Of a stretch of 64,000 nt of DNA, positions 41,927 through 49,120 are shown in pieces. How positions within the stretch are numbered: the first letter of the stretch is position 1; every line of letters begins with the position of its first letter. The translations under genes and the position numbers were made by a program. Source of the DNA: Gemmiger formicilis (GTDB lineage Bacteria > Bacillota > Clostridia > Oscillospirales > Ruminococcaceae); contig NZ_JACJJP010000005.1 of NCBI RefSeq assembly GCF_016900095.1, positions 1 through 64,000 of the forward strand, written 5' to 3'. A model generated the notes under the pieces. That model was not told the origin of the DNA and ran no database searches. It worked only from the letters and a program-made list of their open reading frames with translations.

Positions 41927-43465
41927 TTATGTGGATTTGTTCCTTTTCGCTTCAATCTTATGAAGGCGAATCTCGAAATCTTTTGCGCTGTCATACATGC
42001 CGACTTTTTGATAATAATCGATTGCCTGATTGCAGATGTCTATGGCGGCAGCGTAGTCTTTCTGTTTTTCGTAGATGATTTGCAACCGTTTGAATGCAGG
42101 AATAATTCCATTAAAGGGACCAATCTTACTATACTGCTCGGCTAGTTCGGCCTTACTATATACGCCCTTTAATGCCTCCACCCTTTTTTGCTCGTCACGG
42201 ATATGTGCTTCCTGTAGCGAGGAAAGGCTATTCAAATCCTCTTTACAATAAAAGATACATTGTTCAACATATTTGTCGTCCAATGCTCTAAAACGATAAT
42301 AGAAGTTTTGTAACTGAATCAATGCAAAATGCCGGTCCAAGGCATTCTTGCTTGAAGCACGATACGTTTTTAAAAGTTCCTTTTCCGCGGCTTCATCAAA
42401 GCAGGGAACATTTATTGATTTTTTTGATTGTTGTTGCAGTTTTTGGTCGGGCGGTAAGGTACCGGTCTTGCGCATATCGGCGACAGCATTCTTTACTTCC
42501 GAATGGGCTTCTTCCAGAATATCATATCCGGCTTTTTTTAATTTGAAGCACTCGGTTAATAAGGGTACGTCAACACTTTGCTGGCCAATAGAAATATTTG
42601 CAAAAACGGGAATGCTCTGCCTGCGGAGCTTTTTCCATTCGGTGTGCGTCACATACTTATCGATGGGGAGCGTATCTTGTCCTAAGCGCTTTTTCATAAC
42701 CACTGTGAGTTTTTCCAGAAAAAGATCGGGATATCTTTTGATATAATTCTGGTTTGAGAACTCAAAGGTTTTACACATGCGCATAAGATCCTGCGCAGTG
42801 AGAGGCTGAGACAATCCGTATTTGCACAAAAGGTAGAGATTGTCAGAAAAATTCACCTCGTAAGTCTTATCGAGGGACTGATAAAAACGAAGGGCCAGAT
42901 CGGGCTCTTGCCGGGTTAAGCAGGTTAGAATGCTGGCGCATGCAGAATAATTTTGAAAGGAATTGTTGGAATAGACGTCACGAAGCTTTAAGATTACGTC
43001 AAAAGCGCGTTTGTAATCGCCTTCCAGCAGATGTCTTTCCAAACCATAATAGAAAAGAAACACATAGCCAATGTCAAAAGACCCTGAATAAGGATCTGCC
43101 AGAAACTTCCAGTATACGCCGCGCTGCTCTGGAGACAAATCAGCATAGGAAGGAAAATAAGGAGGTCTTACAATCTCCTTCGGATTGACATCCATCCGAA
43201 CAGGTAAGCGAAGAGATATGAGGCTGGGTTCTTGTGTGGGAAAGGATGAAAAAGCGATACGCACACCATTGTAAATGTGAGAAGTCTGTTTTGCATGTGC
43301 ATAATAGTTCTTTTGAGGTCCATCCGAAAACCAGAGAAGAGGCTGTACATCGGGATGGACGGTAATCGGTGCCTGGTAAGTTGCCAAGGATCGAGAGGGC
43401 CCCACTATGCCTGTAGTTGTTTGGGGTACCTTTTTCTTCTTAAAGAAAATATCAAAAATTCCCAT
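41927..43465 (-). CDS. TerB N-terminal domain protein with TPR-like C-terminus
   Basis: 512 aa. Residues about 60-150 match TerB_N: YNGVRIAFSSF, PSYADLSPEQRGVYWKFLADPYSGSFDIGYVFLFYYGLERHLL. The C-terminal 150 residues look like TPR repeats (FKRLQIIYEKQKDYAAAIDICNQAIDYY). A basic KKKK tail follows the first helix. TerB-type proteins act in tellurite/phage stress complexes, but the function here is unknown. It precedes the helicase operon on the same strand, separated by a terminator. AT-rich relative to the backbone. Confidence 0.75.
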   Translation of the reverse strand: MGIFDIFFKKKKVPQTTTGIVGPSRSLATYQAPITVHPDVQPLLWFSDGPQKNYYAHAKQTSHIYNGVRIAFSSFPTQEPSLISLRLPVRMDVNPKEIVRPPYFPSYADLSPEQRGVYWKFLADPYSGSFDIGYVFLFYYGLERHLLEGDYKRAFDVILKLRDVYSNNSFQNYSACASILTCLTRQEPDLALRFYQSLDKTYEVNFSDNLYLLCKYGLSQPLTAQDLMRMCKTFEFSNQNYIKRYPDLFLEKLTVVMKKRLGQDTLPIDKYVTHTEWKKLRRQSIPVFANISIGQQSVDVPLLTECFKLKKAGYDILEEAHSEVKNAVADMRKTGTLPPDQKLQQQSKKSINVPCFDEAAEKELLKTYRASSKNALDRHFALIQLQNFYYRFRALDDKYVEQCIFYCKEDLNSLSSLQEAHIRDEQKRVEALKGVYSKAELAEQYSKIGPFNGIIPAFKRLQIIYEKQKDYAAAIDICNQAIDYYQKVGMYDSAKDFEIRLHKIEAKRNKST

Positions 43466-43532
43466 TCAATCTCATCTTCCTTATCAAAAAGCTAAACTAC
43501 AGGAAAAACGGGAAAACATGCCTCATCAAGTT

Positions 43533-43802
43533 TTACCCCAACAGATCCTGCTCCTCGGGATGAGTCTCAAACCAGTGTATGGCGTAGGAACAGGTAGGTT
43601 TGGCCTTGCGGCCATCCTGGCGCAGAGTATCGGCCACTGCGCGCAGAAGCTGTCCGGCAACCCCCTGCCCCCGCAGAGAACCGTCCACAAAGGTATGGTT
43701 GATGACAGCAATGTCCTCCTGTTCCGGGAAAGTTACTTCTGCCAGCAGTTTTCCCGTTTCATCCGTGGCAAAAATCCGGCCCGGTTCTTTGCAAAACTCC
43801 AT
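43533..43802 (-). CDS. GNAT-family N-acetyltransferase (short, YjdJ-like)
   Basis: 89 aa. FVDGSLRGQGVAGQLLRAVADTLRQDG is the acetyl-CoA binding loop of the short GNAT subgroup, ending CSYAIHWFETHPEEQDLL. The start MEFCKEP follows TTGGAGG; the longer frame lacks support. It lies downstream of the integrase of the second element. Confidence 0.85.
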   Translation of the reverse strand: MEFCKEPGRIFATDETGKLLAEVTFPEQEDIAVINHTFVDGSLRGQGVAGQLLRAVADTLRQDGRKAKPTCSYAIHWFETHPEEQDLLG

Positions 43803-43899
43803 AACAAACACCTCCAACTTCAGTGTAACAAAAAAGTCGGACAAGAGCAACAGCCATGCTCCTGCCGAGGCGGCAGGAACATGGCTGTTGCAGATTCGT

Positions 43900-45075
43900 T
43901 TATAGCCCCATCACCTTTCCCAGCTTTTCCTGTGCCTCTCGCTTGGTTTTATCAAAGGCATGGGCATAGATATCCAGTGTGGTACTGGGCTGGGAATGAC
44001 CAAGCAGTCCTGCAACGGTGCGGACATCCACGCCCTGGGCAATGAGCAGGCTGGCGTTGGTATGGCGCAGGCTGTGGACAGATAAGTTTTGAGGCAACCC
44101 ATTTTCTTTGAGAATTTTCTTGAATCGGAAGGTAAAGGTCGTGGGTACCATGGGATCGCCGCTCGGCTGCCGGAAGAGGTAATCTTCCTCCGTCAGGGTC
44201 TGCCCTTCTGCCTGTTCCATCTGCCAGGTACATTCCTGCTTCCACGCTTTCAACAGCTTGCACATCTCTTTACTGATGTACACCCTCCGGTTGCCGCTTG
44301 CAGTTTTTGGCTCCTTGGTAAAGATCTTCTGTCCGCTGAGTTTGACTACCGTCCGCTGCACATGGATGGTCCGGTGCCTCCAGTCAATGTCAGACCAGCG
44401 TAATCCGCAGGCTTCGCCGCGGCGCATCCCTGTGGCCAGTACCAGTTTGAAGTACACTTCATATTTCATGCTTTGTGTTTCCAGAGCGGCAATCAGCTTC
44501 TGCACCGTTTCCTCGTCGGCCACCGGGCGCTCCTTGCGCACGCCTTTAGGTTTGTACACCCGCCAGGCTGGGTTATGGGTCAGGTAGCCTTCATCCACGG
44601 CACCGGACAAGATGCTGCACAGTGTGTTGTGCAGTCCCTCCACCGACCGTTCCGATAGCGGCTGTCCATCCGTCAGTTTAGGCTCTGAGCGCATGGCTTC
44701 GTAGAAGGCACGGATGGTTTCCTTGCGCAGATCGGTCAGTTTGTAATGCCCCAGTGCTGGCAGGATGCGCCGGATATCCTGCTGGTCACGGGAATAGGTA
44801 CTGGCTGCCAGCTTGCCTGGGGCGATATCCCGCAGCCAGTGTTCGGTATACGCTGCCAGCGTCATGGCATGGTTCACGGGTTGTGGGTCATGCCGTACTT
44901 CCCGCTCGAACAGAACAGCCTGTTCGTTCAGCCATTTTTTGCACTGGCCGGGCGTGAGATCTTTCGGTGGATGTACTGTTTTCTGTGCAGCTTTCAGCCG
45001 GTTCCCTTCGTAATCGTAGCCGCGGGATACTACGATGAGATAACTGTTTTGCCCTCGTTTTCGGATGCTTGCCAT
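43900..45075 (-). CDS. Tyrosine recombinase/integrase of the second element (first of pair)
   Basis: 391 aa, homologous along its whole length to the integrase at 3004-4182 and with the same catalytic set (TGMRRGE Arg, EPKTAS Lys, HSLRH, LLGH, LDIYAH Tyr). AAAGGAG precedes MASIRKRG, which fixes the start; the RBS region is also nearly identical to that of the first copy. The gene is 99 bp from the GNAT gene. It points leftward, toward the tRNA 3' half at 34.0 kb. Confidence 0.93.
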   Translation of the reverse strand: MASIRKRGQNSYLIVVSRGYDYEGNRLKAAQKTVHPPKDLTPGQCKKWLNEQAVLFEREVRHDPQPVNHAMTLAAYTEHWLRDIAPGKLAASTYSRDQQDIRRILPALGHYKLTDLRKETIRAFYEAMRSEPKLTDGQPLSERSVEGLHNTLCSILSGAVDEGYLTHNPAWRVYKPKGVRKERPVADEETVQKLIAALETQSMKYEVYFKLVLATGMRRGEACGLRWSDIDWRHRTIHVQRTVVKLSGQKIFTKEPKTASGNRRVYISKEMCKLLKAWKQECTWQMEQAEGQTLTEEDYLFRQPSGDPMVPTTFTFRFKKILKENGLPQNLSVHSLRHTNASLLIAQGVDVRTVAGLLGHSQPSTTLDIYAHAFDKTKREAQEKLGKVMGL

Positions 45076-45213
45076 TTTGACCACTCCTTTGTGTGTATTG
45101 ACACAAAGGATACCAACCTCTGCGATACAAAGCTATCACCAAACCCAACGAAGAACGGCCACGATACTTGTGCAAACCGGGCAAAACACCAAAAGTTTGC
45201 AAACATAACTAAT

Positions 45214-45247
45214 AGTGAGGATTCTCCCAAAAGGGAAAATCCTCACT
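45214..45247 (-). terminator. Stem-loop after the second-element int2 gene
   Basis: AGTGAGGATT pairs with AATCCTCACT around CTCCCAAAAGGGAA, which itself can pair. It stands in the same place as the hairpin at 4301-4335 in the first element. Confidence 0.65.
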
Positions 45248-45280
45248 GTGGGTGTGCCGGACAAACAGAAGTATTGGTGT

Positions 45281-46453
45281 TCATTCATCCAGGGCGGCAC
45301 AGTATTCTTCCTCTGCCGGCTCCAGCAGAGAATCAAACAACCCGGCAGCCTCCTCTTTGCAGATATCCTGCGGATGGCAGTAGGTTCGTTCCAGAAAGGC
45401 GGTATCTGCGTGTCCCAGCAGGTCGGCTGCCACCTGCTTGCTGGTTCCGTGTTCCAGCAGATAGGTGGCAAAGAAATGCCGCATGGTATGCAGGTGGTAT
45501 TCCTCGGGAAAACCGTTCCGGTCATACAGATGCCGCAGGTGACGGCTGAAGCTGTCAGGATGAATCGGCCTCCCCTTACGCTGGAAAATCAACCCGTTCC
45601 AGTCAGCCCCGTTGTTTTCCAGAGCCTGCTCAGTGAACAGCTCTCCCAGATCGTCGAAGACGATCTGCGGCATGACCACGATGCGGGTGCGGTGGTTCTT
45701 GGTGTCACTTTCCAGTACGCCCTGCCCTACCACAGTGCTGCGGGAATGTTGGATCTTCACCTGATTCCCGCCGTGCAGATCACACCACCGAAGGGCACAC
45801 AGCTCACCGCGGCGCAGACCGGTGGAGAGGGCCATCAGGTAATACACTCTATAAAGCAGCGGCTCCTGCAGAATGCACTGCAGGAGCTTTCGCATCTCCC
45901 ATTGTTGGGGAATGCGTTGCTGAGGTTTTTCCACCCGTACTTTTTCAACCCGATGGGCAGGATTATAGAGCAGGATGTCATTTTTCGCTGCGTCCTGCAG
46001 CACAGCGGAAACGGCATCCAGATATTTATGTACGGTGTTTTCGCTCAGAGGCTTGCCGCCCCGCCCCGGCCGCTTGCGCAGTTCTTCTGCAAATTCCTCC
46101 AGGACCATGGGACGGATCTTGCAGAGCGGCAAACCGCCAATGAAAGGGTATGCCAGCTCCAGCATTTTTCGGTAACCGGCCAGCGTACAGGCTTTGTATC
46201 GCTTGGCTGCCCTGTCCAGCCAATGCTCCGCGTAGGCCTCGAACTTGGTGTTTTCACTTTCGTCGATGCCGGTGCGGAATCGTTTTTCCAGGCGCTCAGC
46301 CTCCGCATAGACATACTGCCTGATGCTGCGCTTTGGAATCTCCTTGGGGACATCAATGGTGCGCGCCTGCATCCGTTTTTTCCCTGTTGTAGTGTAGCCA
46401 TTACAAACTGTAATTTTATACTTTCTTTCTCCGCGTTGTTGAATATAGGCCAT
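45281..46453 (-). CDS. Tyrosine recombinase/integrase of the second element (second of pair)
   Basis: 390 aa, homologous to 4337-5530 (MAYIQQRGERKYKITVCNGY). Catalytic Arg in TGLRRGE, HTMRH, LLGH and Tyr in ERTYCH are present. It starts 16 bp after the RepA-type ATPase gene, so replication and integration genes share one transcript. The dual-recombinase order is identical in the two elements. Confidence 0.92.
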   Translation of the reverse strand: MAYIQQRGERKYKITVCNGYTTTGKKRMQARTIDVPKEIPKRSIRQYVYAEAERLEKRFRTGIDESENTKFEAYAEHWLDRAAKRYKACTLAGYRKMLELAYPFIGGLPLCKIRPMVLEEFAEELRKRPGRGGKPLSENTVHKYLDAVSAVLQDAAKNDILLYNPAHRVEKVRVEKPQQRIPQQWEMRKLLQCILQEPLLYRVYYLMALSTGLRRGELCALRWCDLHGGNQVKIQHSRSTVVGQGVLESDTKNHRTRIVVMPQIVFDDLGELFTEQALENNGADWNGLIFQRKGRPIHPDSFSRHLRHLYDRNGFPEEYHLHTMRHFFATYLLEHGTSKQVAADLLGHADTAFLERTYCHPQDICKEEAAGLFDSLLEPAEEEYCAALDE

Positions 46454-46469
46454 GTTTGCCCCTCCTTCC

Positions 46470-47537
46470 TTAAGATGCCTGTGACGTCAGTGACGGTGAT
46501 GACGGTTGTGACGGTTGCGACGAAACATCCGGTATTTCAAATCCTGTGTCAGAAGCGTCACAACCGTCATTCTCGTCATGCGGACGGCAGCAAAGCTGCA
46601 GAAGGCGCTGCTTGCTGGTACGCCGGGTACTCACTAAAATACCATACCTTGCCAGTTCCTCTTCATGGCTCTGCAGGTACCGGGACAGCTGAGCCGGCCC
46701 CCATAAGTTTCCCTCGTCCCCCAGCCGGGCTGTCAATTCGGTGGCAGTACCGGAAAACGGCTTGTCGGCCAACAAACGCTGCAGAGCGGACAGGAGCTGA
46801 AGCATCTGCAGCTGCTCCGGTGAGCAGCCTCGGCTCCAGCGGCAGTCGGAAAAGTCCAGCGTCAGTTCCATATCTTCGATATCCCGTCCGGTGGCTGACA
46901 TCGTAGCCGTCCCTTCCTGGCGTTTTCGGCGGTCGAGAACGATTGATCCGTCGGCGGCACCGTTCAGCCCGTTCGTTCCCGACATCTGCTTGAAAGGATC
47001 CTCATCCTTCAGTTTGCGCAGATGGTGTACAACCACCATACAGATATCGTTCCGGTCTGCCACCGCTTTCAAAGCCGAGGCATCCCGGTAGTCGATGCTG
47101 TAGGAGGGGGTGGCACTGGTTGCCTCCCGGATTTTTTGCAGCGTGTCAATGACGACCAACTTGACGGCCGGGTGTTCAGCCAGCATCTGATCCAGTTGCT
47201 GCTCCAGTCCGTGACCAATCAAATGCGCATGGGTGCAAAGATACAGACCGGCGGGAGCCTCCTCGGTCAGCCGCAATGCGCGGATATGCAGCCGCCGAGG
47301 ACCGTCCTCCAAAGAGATGTAAAGAACTTCGTTCCGCTTGGTCTCGAACCCCAGAAAGGGCTCTCCACGGCATACAGCCAGGCAAAGCTGCAGTGCCAGC
47401 CAGCTTTTTCCCACTTTTGGCGAACCACCCAGGAAATACAACCCGGGTGCCAGCAGATCTTCCACCACCCAAGGGATGGGTTCGATAGGCTGTTTGTAGA
47501 GTTCCTGAAGCGTATAGGTGTTTAATGTGTCCTGCAT
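46470..47537 (-). CDS. RepA-type AAA ATPase/helicase (element replication)
   Basis: 355 aa. Walker A GSPKVGKS at 38-45, Walker B KLVVIDTLQKI, and VVVHHLRK with SGTNGLNGAADGSI match RepA/RSF1010-like hexameric helicases (AAA_25). The last 40 residues are a low-complexity Ser/Gln/Pro tail. ATG at 47535-47537 is used because it is 7 nt after AAAGGAGG; another ATG six bases earlier overlaps the RBS. It occupies the slot held by the VapE protein in the first element, so the two elements swapped replication modules. Confidence 0.85.
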   Translation of the reverse strand: MQDTLNTYTLQELYKQPIEPIPWVVEDLLAPGLYFLGGSPKVGKSWLALQLCLAVCRGEPFLGFETKRNEVLYISLEDGPRRLHIRALRLTEEAPAGLYLCTHAHLIGHGLEQQLDQMLAEHPAVKLVVIDTLQKIREATSATPSYSIDYRDASALKAVADRNDICMVVVHHLRKLKDEDPFKQMSGTNGLNGAADGSIVLDRRKRQEGTATMSATGRDIEDMELTLDFSDCRWSRGCSPEQLQMLQLLSALQRLLADKPFSGTATELTARLGDEGNLWGPAQLSRYLQSHEEELARYGILVSTRRTSKQRLLQLCCRPHDENDGCDASDTGFEIPDVSSQPSQPSSPSLTSQAS

Positions 47538-47571
47538 TTTCATGCCTCCTTTTGTTGCAGCAGGTACGGGG

Positions 47572-47611
47572 TTTGGGGAGAGTCCCCAAATTTGTGTTTG
47601 GATATCCAAAC
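47572..47611. promoter_or_regulatory. Hairpin plus palindrome conserved upstream of both replication genes
   Basis: TTTGGGGA-GAG-TCCCCAAA (47572-47590) is followed by GTTTGGATATCCAAAC (47596-47611) and CGCTATGCT-GCAAA. It corresponds to 7306-7347 in the first element, with the palindrome and right flank retained and the surroundings changed. Confidence 0.55.
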
Positions 47612-47698
47612 GCTATGCTAGCAAAACCGTCTGCCAGCAGGTTGGGGGCCTTTGGGCCCCTTTTCCTTCCCCGCCGGTGGGAAAAAGCCGGTGAGAAA

Positions 47699-47860
47699 GT
47701 GAATCATGCTATGATTCACTTTCCTGGGCTTTCCCTCGTCACGTGAAAAAAGTGAATCATGCTATGATTCACTTTTTCTGAAAAGCAGCTGTTCTTGTGA
47801 ATCTTATTAAGATTCACACCTGCCTGGTTCAATCAGACAGTGAATCTTAATAAGATTCAC
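47699..47860. repeat. Array of four 21-bp palindromes
   Basis: Copies at 47699-47719, 47752-47772, 47797-47817 and 47840-47860. All begin GTGAATC and end GATTCAC. The first two have centre AT-GCT-AT, the last two centre TT-ATT-AA or TT-AAT-AA. Spacings are 53, 45 and 43 bp. The regular array upstream of a Rep gene suggests an origin or a multi-site operator. Confidence 0.85.
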
Positions 47861-48081
47861 TGCCCCCTTGTTTACCAGCTTAATGCGCAAATAGGAAATA
47901 AACCTTACGATTTAAACAAGGATTCATAAAGAATTTACAGATGGCATGACAAACACTCTGTTTTGCAGCCACCCATAATCAGCCTATCAGCTAAATATGC
48001 CATATCCTGGCATATTTAAAAAATGTTCTCAGAAAGTTCATAATAGAAAAGCTGCTTTGCTGGGAGCATAACAGAAAAACC

Positions 48082-48170
48082 TAACAACTTTTGTTACATT
48101 AAAAAAAGATTTTTTGCACTATCTCCTTTTGCGCTACTATCATAGCAGGCAAACCTCGCAACTTTTGCGA
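48082..48170. repeat. Two related 15-bp palindromes in an AT-rich stretch
   Basis: TAACAA-CTT-TTGTTA (48082-48096) and TCGCAA-CTT-TTGCGA (48156-48170), 74 bp apart, same architecture with matching compensatory changes. The AT-rich interval 47880-48230 otherwise holds no gene. A GC hairpin (GCCGCCGATCAACGGCGGC) lies near 48237. Confidence 0.65.
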
Positions 48171-48338
48171 TATTTATCTCATTTTTTTGAAAAAAGGAGG
48201 AAAAGAAAGATAAAACTGCTACAATACAAACAAAAAGCCGCCGATCAACGGCGGCATAGACTTGCGATACCCATTATAGGACTTGCGTTGTGCTACAATG
48301 TATGTATAGAAAAGCAGATGGTCAGGAGGATGGCTGCC

Positions 48339-48620
48339 ATGAAAGACTGGGATTTCGGCTATTTTGGCAAGGGAATTGACGGGTACGTTCACTATATGCA
48401 GGCATTTCATCGAAATTTCCCGAAAAGTTCCAAGCATTCCGAAGCAAAACGGGTGGAGCAGAAGCCGCACAATGTACATCCCAGGGAAGAGGGGGGACTT
48501 GCTGCAGAGCCTGGCCGAACTGGGAGGGCTGTTCATGATCATTGTGATTCTTCTCGGTATTTTGTCGCTCATGCAGTAACGGAACAGAAAGGAAATCAGG
48601 ATGCCAACGATTTTGATTGA
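48339..48620 (+). CDS. Small hypothetical protein (possibly frameshifted)
   Basis: 93 aa frame with an excellent AGGAGG (48324-48329) 9 nt before ATG. The start MKDWDFGYFGKGIDGYVHYMQAF looks conserved-type, but the later part loses natural composition, while a membrane segment appears in another frame at 48472-48579. The simplest reading is that a single-base indel near 48430-48470 split one small membrane protein gene. It overlaps the UPF0178 start. Confidence 0.45.
   Translation: MKDWDFGYFGKGIDGYVHYMQAFHRNFPKSSKHSEAKRVEQKPHNVHPREEGGLAAEPGRTGRAVHDHCDSSRYFVAHAVTEQKGNQDANDFD
48472..48579 (+). CDS. 35-aa membrane microprotein or displaced C-terminus
   Basis: MYIPGKRGDLLQ then AELGGLFMIIVILLGILSLM, one clean hydrophobic helix, ending just before the UPF0178 gene. 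It has no own RBS. It may be the C-terminal part of the gene starting at 48339. Confidence 0.4.
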   Translation: MYIPGKRGDLLQSLAELGGLFMIIVILLGILSLMQ

Positions 48621-49038
48621 CGCAGACGGTTGCCCGGTGGTGGACCTGACGGTGCGAATTGGCCGGGCCCACGGGATGCCGGTGAAAATCCTCTGTGATA
48701 CGGCCCATCGCATCGAGCGGGAAGGTGCTGAGACGCTGGTCTTTGACAAGGGAGTTGACAGCGTGGACTTTGCCCTGGTCAACCGGGTGCAGCCGGGAGA
48801 TATTGTCATCACCCAGGACTATGGGCTTGCCTGTATCTGCCTGGCTCGGCGGGCCAGAGTGCTCAACCAAAACGGGCTGGAGTACACGACCCAGAACATT
48901 GACGGTCTGCTGGCCCGTCGGCATGAAAACAAAAAGCTCCTCCGTGCCGGCAAGCACCCGAAAGGGCCAGCCAAACGCACGAGGGAGCAGGATGAGAATT
49001 TTGCAGGATTGTTGGAAAAGATAATGAGTAAATATTGA
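48601..49038 (+). CDS. UPF0178 (DUF188) family protein, second copy
   Basis: 145 aa, closely similar to 8015-8461 (TILIDADGCPVVDLTVR, CDTAHRIEREGAETLVFDKG, KKLLRAGKHPKGPAKRTREQD). PIN-like fold, putative nuclease. AAAGGAAATCAGG precedes the ATG. Its conservation in both elements after the origin-like repeats marks it as backbone rather than cargo. Confidence 0.9.
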   Translation: MPTILIDADGCPVVDLTVRIGRAHGMPVKILCDTAHRIEREGAETLVFDKGVDSVDFALVNRVQPGDIVITQDYGLACICLARRARVLNQNGLEYTTQNIDGLLARRHENKKLLRAGKHPKGPAKRTREQDENFAGLLEKIMSKY

Positions 49039-49120
49039 TTTACTTAAAAAGTGTTTCTTACAGGTGTGCAGGGTAAATGATTTTTTAAAATAGACGGAGA
49101 TATAAAAAGCACACGCAAGA

